NCBI GenBank assembly: GCA_037176905.1
Contig: JBBBWG010031454.1
Coordinates: 10,923-45,197, forward strand
Source: Azolla pinnata
Lineage: Eukaryota > Streptophyta > Polypodiopsida > Salviniales > Salviniaceae
DNA: 34,275 nt
Direction: 5' to 3'
The notes beneath the pieces were generated by a model. That model worked only from the letters and a program-made list of their open reading frames with translations. It searched no databases and was not told where the DNA came from. Position 1 is the stretch's first letter, and every line of letters begins with the position of its first letter. Positions 23,276 to 32,980 of this stretch are shown piece by piece. A program made the position numbers and the translations under genes.

Positions 23276-26200
23276 GGTGCATGATCTCAGATCTATGACA
23301 AAGGATGATTTACATGAGATGATGGGTAAATATTATGTGGCCTATGATAAAAATGTGCATGATCGTCGCTGTAACGGTGTATGGTGATGATGGATGATAA
23401 GAATGGTGTCTGTTTCAGCCCCAAAAAGCTCATAATGCTGGCAAGTTTACACAATCTGTAGTCCCTGTGTAAAGATCTTAACTTTCCATGGCTTACTGTC
23501 CATTGTAAGAAATAATTTAGAAGCACAAAAGGGTCATCAATCAAGATTTGTGGGGAGAGCATGATTATGATCATCGATGAGAAAACCTGATCTCTTTTCA
23601 GAAGAAACCGTAAGCCCAAATATATCTATGTAAGGAACCAACTTGATCTTGTTAGCTTAACATCCTGTGTAAAGATCGTAACTTTCCATGGCTTACAGTC
23701 CATTGTAGGAAATAATTTAGAAGCACAAAAAAGGCCGTCAATCAAGATTTGTTGGGAGAGCATGAGTATGATCATCAGTGAGAAAACCTGATCTCTTTTC
23801 AAAAGGCACTGGAAGCCAAAATATATCTATGTAAGAAACAACTTGATCTTGTTAGCTAAACATCCTGTGTTTAGATAGTCTGAAATATATCTATTTAAGA
23901 AGTAACCCAAGGTACCGGATAATTTTGTTAGCTAAGCGATCTAAACATTCTCATGCCGTGCAAGATCTTTAATATGGACTGGCCCACGATGGAGTGGTTT
24001 CTGAACAACTTTGTCCTTGATCAATTTCCGGATGCACATGCCCAGCAGGTTCAAGAAAATCAACATTTTTAGCCTATTATAGTGCTGATCTATCATTTAA
24101 GCTGAAGACCCTGAACCCTAAACCCTAATCTTGCGGCATGAGGATGATGTGGATGATGATGAAGACGATTCTTTCTGTTGCCGAGCCTTTTTGTGGTTGT
24201 ATTGAGAGTTTTTCTCTTGATTTCGGGTACTAAATTGACCCTTCTTTTGGATCAGGTTGCATTATGCGGTGATTGATGTGGGTTCACCCAATGCTTCATT
24301 TCTGGTTGCTCTGGATACAGGAAGTGACCAGCTATGGATACCTTGCCAGTGTCAACAGTGTGCATCCACGACTGATGTGAGCCAATCACTTGTAAGCTTC
24401 GATAATGCTTCTCATTGTTACCGTTGGTTTGTTGCATAACAATGCATCATATGGTCCCAATTGCTGGGATGCTTCCTACATTGTGGATTTGAACCTGACA
24501 GTATGCATCATTACCTAGCTTATCCTGAAACAGAGAATACAGTTGGGTTTTCTCCGGCACATGTATCTATGCAGGAACAACTATGATTTAGAAACTCAGA
24601 AAAACTGTAGGTTGCGAATTATATTGCACTCGAAAAAGCATGGCAAACATGGGATATATGACATAACAATCTATCAAATTTGAGGGCGTTTTTGCAGAAA
24701 GTTTCTATACAACCATACAACCCATCCACATCAAACACAAGCAAATACATAAGTTGCGGAAGTAGCTTGTGCCATTCTTCGAGTTCCTGCTTAAAGGAGA
24801 GCGACAATTGTGCATACTCTATCGATTATCTTTCGGATAACACGTCTTCATCAGGAATTCTAGTTGAAGATGTGATTCACCTGGCATCGGCGACCACAAG
24901 GAGTGGAGACTCTGTGGAGTTTCCATTTGTGTTTGGGTATGTGGTTTCTGTCACAATGAGATTCTCATCAGATCTCTGTGCTTTTTCCTTGTTCCAGGAA
25001 TGCATAAGATTTGCCCCTTCAGATTTATGTAGAGAATGGGATAGATCTTATATGTATGAGTTTGCATTTCATGTTGCCACTTGGGGCATGGAGAGAACAT
25101 CGTCAAATCAAGCACAATGAACATTCATCTAAGGATCTGACGAGCATCTACGTTGAAGTGGCTTTGATTCGTGAAATAAAGTGGGTTCATTTGTGAATGA
25201 TTTGTGCTTGATTCGACGGTGTTTTTGCACTAGGGCAATATGACCATGTGGGGTCCTAGTCTTGAGTGGTTGATGCCTCGTGTTTGTGCAGATGTGCGAA
25301 AAACCAAACAGGAGATTTCCTTAACGGTGGAGCACCCAATGGTCTGCTTGGATTAGGATTTGGCGAGTCTTCTCTGCCGAGCTCACTTGCCAAGGCCGGA
25401 TTAATTAGGAATTCGTTCTCTATGTGCTTTCAAGATGATGGTTCTGGAAGGATTTTCTTTGGAGACCAGGGATCTTCTTCCCAACAGACAACACCGTTGC
25501 TATCACTTATTAACGTCACAAAGTTCCGTAACAATAAACAAACGTCGGATTTTCCACGCTTATGCAAACATTGGGTTCGAATGAACAAAGATGCTTAGCA
25601 TTAAGCGGAGGTTGTTTCTCAATGTTTTCCGCTCTTTTTCTTGTGTGTGTGTTTACTAACTAAAACAATCTTAATTGGTGCTTTTTATGCTAGTTTGCCT
25701 TACGTTGTGGCCTTGGATAAGATCATTGTGGGGGATAAAATGATCAGCCAATTAAGCGACAAAATTATCATCGACACTGGAACTTCCTTCACATACTTGC
25801 CAGTCGAAGTCTATGCTGCAGTAACCGGCGGGGTAAGGAAGCTCTATGCATCAGCTCTATGCTGCATGCAACAGTGTCGTTTATGCCATTAAATTTTTGA
25901 GCTTTTCTATCCGCATTAACCCTCTCCAATATCGTGAGTAGTTCGATGCGCAAGTGCAACTCGCTAGGGCCGATTACACTGATTCCCCATGGGAATATTG
26001 CTACAAGCTGAGGTTTGTTGCTTGCTTATGCTTAGTAAAGTCGTTAAATGATGGCACATATATAGCTGTATGTATATGCGTGTTTTCCTATGCTCAGCTT
26101 AAGGCATATGTCAAAAATCTTAGGCTCTATACTGTTATTGGGAATGCTTTACTCCGGTCAGCCATTGTAATGTTTATGCATGTATCTGCTTGTAACAAGC

Positions 26201-27586
26201 ATCGCACTAGTTCTCTTTTTCCGTCTTGCTCAATCTCTTCTACTGCATTTGACAGTTCCGATGCTGATGTAAACACATTGGTGCTTCCTGGTATCTCCGT
26301 GGTCTTCGAAGGAGGTGGCAACTTTTCCATTCTTTCACCCGTAGTGGGAATTGCGAACGAGGATGTATGTTCTATCGATAAAACTTGCACCTATTTATCA
26401 TGCACGCACGCACACTTGGATCATACTTGCACAAAATATCTAAATACATGCATCTATAACTCCTATACTTGAATCATTAATAGATACACTAAATGCACTC
26501 AGTTCTCATAGATAATGCATCCATTATGGACACAAAAACAGGCATCCATCTCACTGGAAATTTAGAGGTATGCATGCACATAACGGACAACATCTGTGCT
26601 TAACTTACAATCCAATCGAAATAAATCTTCATTTCATGTTGCACAATGAATGGATGCATTATACAATTCGGTTAGTGATTGGAAAAACAAACATGGATTT
26701 CTTGTATCAGATTCGTGACCCCCGATGTAACCCTTTTCTCTTAACATTAGCCTCTTTTGTGTGTGCTAGGGTAGTGCTCTTGATGGCATCTGCTTGGCAA
26801 TCAGCGAGAGCAAAATCCCGATCCTTGGGCGTATGTTGTTTCGATTGACGATGCACAAAATGCCATGCTAGGAATCATCTGTATTCATGCTTTCATAGAA
26901 ATAAAATGTTTTATGCAACATCTTTTCTATGAAGGAGATTTTAAAGAAAACCGGGTATAAACCGAAGCAATTAATCGGTCATAATCACGATTAACATGGA
27001 GCGGTGAAGCCTCTTGCTGCAATGCCTCTCGATGTCGATAATTGGACTTGACATCTTGATCTTACTCTCACCTTGTTGCAGAGAATTTCATGCTGGGGTA
27101 TCAATTGGTGTTCGATCGGCAGGACATGAAGCTGGGATGGTCACCCTCCGATTGTGAGTGCGCCAATTATGTTTTCAAATACTGTTTTGCAGCGACATGA
27201 GGGATTATGTTGCATCTCGAAACGAAGCATGGCTTCGATCTCCATCTCCATCAGCAGAAGCTGTTGTAATACAACAAACAGAACATGTGTGGGTGTGTGT
27301 GTGATATCAAAGGTATTCATTCTGAAACTGCATTTCTGACCCCGCTGCATTTGTGGGATCGACAGGTTATAAGCTGGAGGTGAATGCGACGAGTGCACCT
27401 TCGCCAAATGCGAGTCCTGCACCATCTTCATCTCCATCTCCATCTCCATCTCCACCTTCTTCCAACCAAAGCTCTTCGATACCGCCAATGGCTGCATCCT
27501 CGCACATGCATGTGCATGCGCCGCTCCTTGGCAGCATGCTGCTCGTGCTTTCGCTCGTGCTCATCGATCCAATGGCCACCATTTGA
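22721..27586 (+). CDS. GPI-anchored aspartic protease, APF1-like (pepsin family A1)
   Basis: Secreted pepsin-type protease predicted to sit on the outer plasma membrane. Ten exons join in frame: 22721-23139, 24256-24376, 24698-24936, 25292-25522, 25694-25832, 25942-26012, 26256-26364, 26770-26830, 27082-27153 and 27366-27586. This gives 560 aa, or 546 if translation starts at the ATG at 22763, which better suits the signal peptide (HRLLVLKLLVIFVSFFTL). Two active-site motifs are present: ALDTGSDQLW with Asp160 and IIDTGTSFTYL with Asp364 (numbered from 22721). Also visible are LHYAVIDVGSP, the Cys-rich NPSTSNTSKYISC region, CAKNQTGDFLNGGAPNGLLGLG, NSFSMCF, GRIFFGDQGSS, and ILGQNFMLGYQLVFDR near the end of the protease fold. 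The tail has a Ser/Pro linker, then a hydrophobic stretch (PLLGSMLLVLSLVLI), as in GPI-anchored plant members. Exon 4 uses a weak donor (AA|GTTCCG); the remaining junctions are ordinary. Confidence 0.93.
23198..23276. repeat. (GAT)n microsatellite in protease intron 1
   Basis: An uninterrupted trinucleotide run of about 20 units at 23216-23275, with a shorter imperfect lead-in at 23201. It lies 60 bp inside the first intron of the aspartic protease gene and is expected to vary in length between individuals. Confidence 0.97.
23464..23935. repeat. 200-bp tandem duplication plus truncated third copy
   Basis: CCTGTGTAAAGATC starts at 23464 and again at 23664. The two units align along their whole length with scattered substitutions, for example AACTTTCCATGGCTTAC, TTTAGAAGCACAAAA and GAAAACCTGATCTCTTTTC in both. 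A third start (CCTGTGT) at 23864 is followed by a shortened copy retaining the ATATATCTAT and TTGTTAGCTAA segments. All copies lie in intron 1 of the aspartic protease. Confidence 0.93.
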
Positions 27587-27760
27587 AGCTCTGTTGTGAT
27601 TGCAATACATGGCCACCATTTGAAGCTTTGCGATCGCAGTAATACGTAAATACATAGGCCACCGATGAAGCTTTTGTGGCCGCAGTATACATAATAACAT
27701 GGCCAGCATTTTGCAAGCCTTGGTTGGTGCTTGCATTCTATGGCCACCATTCAAAGCTAT
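27571..27760. repeat. Fivefold ATGGCCACCATTTGAAGC-type repeat at the protease stop codon
   Basis: Copies begin at about 27572, 27609, 27652, 27699 and 27740, spaced about 37-48 bp and imperfect. The first copy encodes the last residues (M-A-T-I) and the TGA stop of the aspartic protease; the others fall in its 3' flank. Confidence 0.8.
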
Positions 27761-28190
27761 GTGATTACATCATCTGTATTGAGTATTTTGTAACATTACA
27801 ACGTTTCAAGCCCATCGTCATTGTAATGATGTATTAATCTACTTTGGTTTGTATACAAATTCAGCCCCCTTTACACAAAACTATTCGTTAAGAGTAGTTG
27901 CAAATCCATAGTGTATATGGCCATTGGCCGCGATCCTTGAAAGCAGTACTTTACCTGGCTTGCCCTCGAAGGTCTACAGTTCAACATGAGCTCTGCTCTG
28001 ATTCTTCTTGTGAACTGATAGTCTTTCTTAAGCTTTGTGATTAGTTTGCAGGTATTGAGCTCGACATCGATGAGTTTTTTTTTGTATTTGTCTGTGACAA
28101 AACCTACAAGTAAGAGAATTAGTGTGTACAGCAAGCTGGCTAGGAAGGAACAACTTAGAAGATGCGCCAATGAGTCGGGTGGGTCGATTC
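27761..28190. other. Protease 3' flank
   Basis: AT-rich sequence after the aspartic protease, probably containing its polyadenylation region. No gene or RNA was recognised. Confidence 0.4.
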
Positions 28191-29092
28191 TAGGGGCATA
28201 TGGCCCTAAACTCTAAACTGAAAACCCTAAAACCTAAACCTTGCCCTAAACTCTAAACCTGAAACCCTAAAACCTAAACCCTGCCTTGAACTCTAATCCT
28301 GAAACCCTAAAACCTAAACCTTGCCCTGAACTCTAAACTTGAAACCCTAAAACCTAAACCCTGCCCAGAACTCTAAACCTGAAACCCTAAAACCTAAACC
28401 CTGCCCCGAACTCTAAACCTGAAACCCTAAAACCTAAACCTTGCCTTGAACTCTAAACTTGAAACCCTAAAACCTAAACCATGCCCTAAACTCTAAACCG
28501 GAAACCCTAAAACCTAAAGCCTGCCCTAAACTCTAAACCTGAAACCCTAACCCTGCCCTAAACTCTAAACTTGAAATGCTAAAACCTAAACCCTGCCCTA
28601 AACTCTAAACCTGAAACCTTAACCCTGCCCTAAACTCTAAACCTGAAATGCTAAAACCTAAACCCTGCCCTAAACTCTAAACCTAAAACCCTAAAACCTA
28701 AAACCTGCCCTAAACTCTAAACCTGAAACCCTAAAACCTAAACCTTGCCTTAAACTCTAAGCCTAAAACCCTAAACCTTAAACCTTAAGCCCTAAAGTCT
28801 AAGCATGAAACCTTAACCCTGCCCTAAACTCTAAACCCGAAATGCTAAAACCTAAACCCTGCCCTAAACTCTAAACCTGAAACCCAATGACCTAAAAGCC
28901 TACCCTAAACTCTAAACCTGAAACCATAAAACCTAAACCTTTCCCTAAACACTAAACCTAAAACCCTAAACCTTAAACCTTAAGCCTCCAACCCTAAACC
29001 CTAAACCCTAAAACCTAAACCCTAAAACATTATCCTAAACCCTAAAACCTAAAACCTAAAACCTTAAACCCTAAATCCTAAACCCTAACCAG
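28191..29092. repeat. Telomere-like minisatellite (CCCTAAA-derived, 40-bp units)
   Basis: About 900 bp built from CCCTAAA variants. A higher-order unit, containing CTCTAAACCTGAAACCCTAA and AACCTAAACC, repeats with exact 40-bp spacing. Its CTCTAAAC anchor (or a one-base variant) is found at 28211, 28251, 28291, 28331, 28371, 28411, 28451, 28491 and 28531. After that, 40-bp and 32-bp units alternate to about 28715. The right end (28960-29090) loses the higher-order unit and becomes near-simple CCCTAAA/CCTAAAA. It ends about 145 bp before the GAR1 start codon. This is an interstitial telomere-type array, not a chromosome end, since genes lie on both sides. Confidence 0.95.
29080..29088 (+). promoter_or_regulatory. 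Telo-box AAACCCTAA upstream of GAR1
   Basis: Exact match to the plant telo-box, 147 bp before the GAR1 ATG. Telo-boxes are known in promoters of plant ribosomal-protein and ribosome-biogenesis genes. Here the box is the last clean element of the telomere-like array, so it may be a by-product of the array. The leader that follows (29100-29234) is pyrimidine-rich. Confidence 0.5.
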
Positions 29093-29234
29093 AATGCTGT
29101 GGGGGAAGAAGACCCTAAAACCCTACCTCTGTTTCTCTCGTTCTCCTTCTTCTTCTGCTCCTTCTCCTCGTCGTCGTCGTCTTCGTTGTCGTCGTCTCCT
29201 GCGAGCGAGCCTGCAGCTAGCGAGGGAGGCAGCC

Positions 29235-30930
29235 ATGAGGCCTCCATTCAGAGGCGGAGGCCGGGGTAGCTTCGGCGGCGGCCGTGGTGGAGACAGAGGC
29301 GGTGGCAGAGCTGGAGGCAGGGGCGGAGGCGGGCGTGGCTTCGGCGGCGGCCGAGGCCAGCGAGACGAAGGTCCCCCCGCCGAGGTCGTAGGTAATCGAC
29401 AGAATCCCAAGAACGATCCCCTGCAAAAATCTCTGTTTTCTTCTCGATGCCACAACGATTCTGATTCGCTTCTGCAGCTCAGCTGCACCAAAGTCTTTTT
29501 GCCCCCTCGCATTCGTGCTTGAAAGCCCCTTCCTTTCCTTCTTTCCCTTTTCTTCTCGCAGAGGTTGCGTCTTTCCTTCATGCCTGCGAAGGCGAAGCGG
29601 TGTCGAAGCTCGTCCACGAGAAGATCCCCTACTTCAACGCGCCCATCTACCTGGAGAACAAGACCCAAATCGGGAAGGTGGAGGAGATCTTCGGACCGAT
29701 CAACGAAGTGGTAAGCCAAAGCTGTTCAAAAGCACACGCAATTTCAGGTCTCCCTCGGGGTTTCGACCCTCATTTGTTGTCTGCGCATATCGTCCGGCTT
29801 CTCCGGGGAATCGCGGGGCTCTCTTCCCAGTTCTTCTCGATCAAGATGCTGGAGGGGATCATAGCGGCATCGTACAAGCCTGGGGACAAGTTCTACATCG
29901 ACCCGATGAAGCTTCTTCCATTGCAGCGGTTCCTACCACAGCCAAAGTATGGAATATCTGTTTAACATGCCGAGGATTGGTCCCAGGCGCGTGATTTGAT
30001 ACTGGAGCGTTGATGATGTGTGGGCATGGTTTCTTGTTTTTGGGTATTGTAGAGGCCAAGGAGGGAGTGCACCTGGTGGCGGTGGCGGTGGCGGCAGGGG
30101 TGGCCGTGGTGGTGGGCGAGGAGGTGGGAGAGGAGGTGGGAGAGGAGGTATGCTGCATTTTTGTCTCTTATTTGGACCTAGGATTATGTAGGTATCTATG
30201 TTTGGTATATCTGAATGCATACATACACAGGTATGATAGATGTGTATGGATGTAAACAGATCTATCTTGCAGGACCTAGATGATGTAGGTATGTATGTTT
30301 GGTATATCTGAATGCATACGCACATACATACACATACAAACCGATGTATATAGGTATGGTATGTGTGTTATGGATGTAAACAGATCTATCTTCTAGGACA
30401 TAGGATTTGATGTAGGTATGTATGTTCGGTATATCTGAATGGATACATGCATACATACACATATGCAAACCGATGCATACAGGTATGGTATGTGTGTTAT
30501 GGATGTAAACGGATCTATCTTGTAGGACCTAGGATTTGATGTAGGTATCTATGTTTTGGTATATCGGAATGCATGCACATGCAAACCGATGTATATAGGT
30601 ATGGTATGTGTGTTATGGATGTAAACAGATCTATCTTGTAGGACCTAGGATTTGATGTAGGTATCTATGTTTTGGTAAATCTGAATGCATACATACATAC
30701 ATACATACCTACCTACAAAGCTGTGTATATAGGTTATGGTATGCGTGTATGGATGTGTACATATTTATCTTGTGGCCACAAGGTTGTGATATTGTTTTTC
30801 TCTTGTCGTTCTAGGTGGAAGAGGCGGCAGAGGGGGTCGTGGTTTTCCTGCCCGCGGTGGTGGAAGAGGGTTTGGAGGTCGTAGTGGTGGACGAGGCGGT
30901 GGCTTCAGAGGAAGAGGAGGAAGATCCTGA
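29235..30930 (+). CDS. GAR1: H/ACA ribonucleoprotein complex subunit 1 (GAR1)
   Basis: Nucleolar core protein of H/ACA snoRNPs, which guide pseudouridylation of rRNA and snRNA; it contacts the catalytic dyskerin/CBF5 subunit. Five exons join in frame: 29235-29391, 29562-29710, 29831-29946, 30053-30147 and 30815-30930, giving 210 aa, about the usual plant length. The architecture is classic. An N-terminal RGG domain (about 1-46) begins [11 protein letters not shown]. The conserved GAR1 core (about 51-140) includes [45 protein letters not shown] and [21 protein letters not shown]-terminal RGG domain (about 141-210) is split by intron 4 at a G|GT glycine codon. Splice borders are consensus. The frame stays open upstream to an ATG at 29094, which would add 47 basic residues; I prefer 29235 because the RGG domain starts there. 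It reads away from the telomere-like array. Confidence 0.97.
30165..30780. repeat. About 120-bp tandem repeats filling GAR1 intron 4
   Basis: The phrase GATGTAAACAGATCTATCTTG (or a close variant) recurs, with its TCTATC core at about 30261, 30385, 30514 and 30630 and a decayed copy near 30764. Each is followed by AGGACCTAGGATTTGATGTAGGTATCTATGTTTGGTATATC-type sequence and a variable CATACATACA run. Unit length varies between about 115 and 130 bp, mostly through the CATA run. Four fairly clear copies and one partial make up nearly the whole intron. Confidence 0.93.
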
Positions 30931-31738
30931 TTACTGTCGTTGTTGTGGTGGATGCTCAATGCCCATCTCGTATCGCAATCGACGAATGGTTGTATGCCAC
31001 GCAATCAATCATCTTCGATGGGTTGTTTTTCTTTAACACATACCCTGTTATTTTTTGTAACGCCAGCTCTCTTGATGGCTCTGCGTTGAACGAGGTACAC
31101 CGGCTTCCTGCTTTTTTTTCGTTTCTTTCCACTGATTGTGCTAAATCCATACCTTCATCAACATTTCGTTCGGATCCTGTGAGGCGCCTACCTAGCAGAG
31201 CTGTGATTCAAGTTATCGCAGGAGTGTTCTAACGCTTTTTCCTTCTACATCAATCAATTTACTGTGTTTTTAAAACAGCTTTTACTGTCTGGCATCCTTC
31301 GCTCGTATACATTCATGGTATTCTGGCCCTTTGGGAATCCTCTTTGAGGACTCAAAGGATACAACGAGGTTTTTTGTGTGCCACTACTAATGTTCATCAC
31401 TACTTCTTATTCATTCCTAACTTTGGAATCTGTTTGCTGGCTAGTTGAGTGACGCTGTGATTGGGTGAGTAGTGAGTGTATTACAACACCAAAAGAGTTT
31501 CACGTATGACTTTTTCTTGTTTTGTGGGAAGTTTGACCATGAAATGTTTCTGGGGTACGATGATGCTAATGAGTATGCATGGGGCAACCGGTTGCATCTG
31601 CCTCTTTGACATTTTACTGCACTTGGCCTAAATACTCCATTGTTAAGGCAATCTAACCTTGGTATAGCTGTATCGCCCTCGAACCAGATGGGAATGTTGG
31701 TCTTATCAGATGCAGATATATCCTTTGGTACTTCCAAA
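30931..31738. other. GAR1 3' flank and intergenic
   Basis: Downstream of the GAR1 stop; the left part should be its 3' UTR. Open frames here (for example 30945-31232 on the plus strand) show no domains. No RNA gene was seen. Confidence 0.4.
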
Positions 31739-32138
31739 CATGAGTAGGGTTAACTGTTGGGAAGGTATGTATGGATTTCCAAGGATGGCCAGAGAATGTA
31801 GCGCTGAAATCCCTGGCGATTTTAACAATCTGATCGGGGGAGGTTCATATCAGATCCAAATCTATCTTTTGGTGGTGGGGGTGCCGCTGCCGCCAACATG
31901 AGCAGGTCAACTATTGGGGAGGTGTGTATGGATTTCCAGAGAATGTGGTGCTGAAAGCCCTGGCGACTTCAACAATCTGATCGGCGAAGGTTTCGTATCA
32001 GATCCAAATCTATCAGATCGGGTGCCTTCCAAAGTCAACTATCGGGAAGGTAGGTATGTGTGGATTGCCCGAGAATGGGGCGGGCTGGCATCGAAACCCT
32101 CGCCCTTTCAACGATCCGATCTGATTCCGGACTTTTGA
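31739..32138. repeat. Threefold tandem repeat downstream of GAR1
   Basis: Three related segments begin at about 31739 (CATGAGTAGGGTTAACTGTTGGGAAGG), 31898 (CATGAGCAGGTCAACTATTGGGGAGG) and 32031 (AAAGTCAACTATCGGGAAGG). Each continues with a GTATGGATTTCC-like stretch, GAGAATG, then C/TGGCGA..TTCAACAATCTGATCGG and, in the first two, TATCAGATCCAAATCTATC. Lengths shorten from about 159 to 133 to about 108 bp. The third copy is the most diverged. Confidence 0.85.
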
Positions 32139-32815
32139 TCGGTAGTTGCAACCTTGCCCAGCTCTGATTGGTGGTACTCTGTAAGCTATATACTTCTTTT
32201 GCCCGGCTCTGTCCGATTGGTTGCAATATGTATAAGTTACGCACTTTGTGCTGGGCATTTGCTAAGAAGCTTGATGCTGTTTTATTAACAGGATGGGGAG
32301 CAAGCAGACAGGCAAGAAAAAAGCACTAAGCATGCCAGGTAAAGGCTGTAAGTTTGCTGTTGACTGTGGGGCTTTTGGACCGGCACAAAAGGCATATGCT
32401 TCACATGCTGGGGCTGAGAAGTGATGGTCAGGCTATATACTCTGAGACCCAGAACAACATGCACCAGATCAAACTGATTCCTGAGCAATGGGCCTTTCTG
32501 TAGCTATGGTGGGAAGGAGGTGAACATGTTGAAGCCAACCTCCTGCGTCGTGTTTCTTCCGCTGTGGGTGTGTGTCGTCGGTACACAGTCAAAACAAGTT
32601 GTTGGTGCTCTGCCATTGAAGCTCGGAAGACTTGTCGCTTTTCTTTTTGGGCTCTCCGTCCCCGATTGCCCCTGTCGAGGATAAAACCCCCTCCGAGATC
32701 TCTTGTTCAGAAAGACAGGGAGAGATCCCCTGCCCCCAAAGAGTTCCAGCTCTCTGCTTCAAGTCTTTGCATCCTCAACCAGCGCTGAATTTCTTCAGCA
32801 TCGTCATTAGTCGCC
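32139..32815 (+). promoter_or_regulatory. Upstream region of the GRAS gene
   Basis: The left end carries an imperfect duplication (GCCCAGCTCTGATTGGT near 32157 and GCCCGGCTCTGTCCGATTGGT near 32200). TTTTATTAACAG at 32280-32291 looks like a splice acceptor and directly precedes the small frame at 32293. The rest is GC-richer and is probably promoter and 5' UTR of the plus-strand GRAS gene. Confidence 0.35.
32293..32424 (+). CDS. Possible 43-aa upstream ORF
   Basis: An ATG just after an acceptor-like TTAACAG opens a 43-residue frame. It starts with basic MGSKQTGKKKAL, contains two Cys (CKFAVDC) and ends AGAEK. I do not recognise it. Its position, 392 bp before the GRAS start on the same strand, would make it an upstream ORF of that transcript if transcribed. 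It could equally be chance. Confidence 0.15.
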   Translation: MGSKQTGKKKALSMPGKGCKFAVDCGAFGPAQKAYASHAGAEK

Positions 32816-32944
32816 ATGAGCCTCAATCACCAGCAACATCACCATCATCAGCTGCAGCATCCCGACACCATGGCTGGATCTGCTGGTGCAGGGAAATTTG
32901 TCACCAATGGCTCTGGTATCATCGCCACCAGCGCCATTAGCCCT

Positions 32945-32980
<36 letters not shown>

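Noticed and set aside
27367..27754. Minus-strand frames opposite the last protease exon
   Set aside because: They are antisense shadows of the Ser/Pro-coding repeat and 3' repeat family, with no independent support.
28191..29092. A true chromosome end (telomere)
   Set aside because: The repeats are degenerate, have a 40-bp higher-order unit, and are flanked by intact single-copy genes on both sides.
28191..29092. CRISPR array
   Set aside because: The regular 40-bp spacing comes from a continuous minisatellite without unique spacers, and the gene context is a plant nucleus.
11596..30930. Co-transcribed cluster or operon-like system
   Set aside because: Genes are on both strands, have separate intergenic regions and belong to unrelated pathways; ordinary plant gene order.
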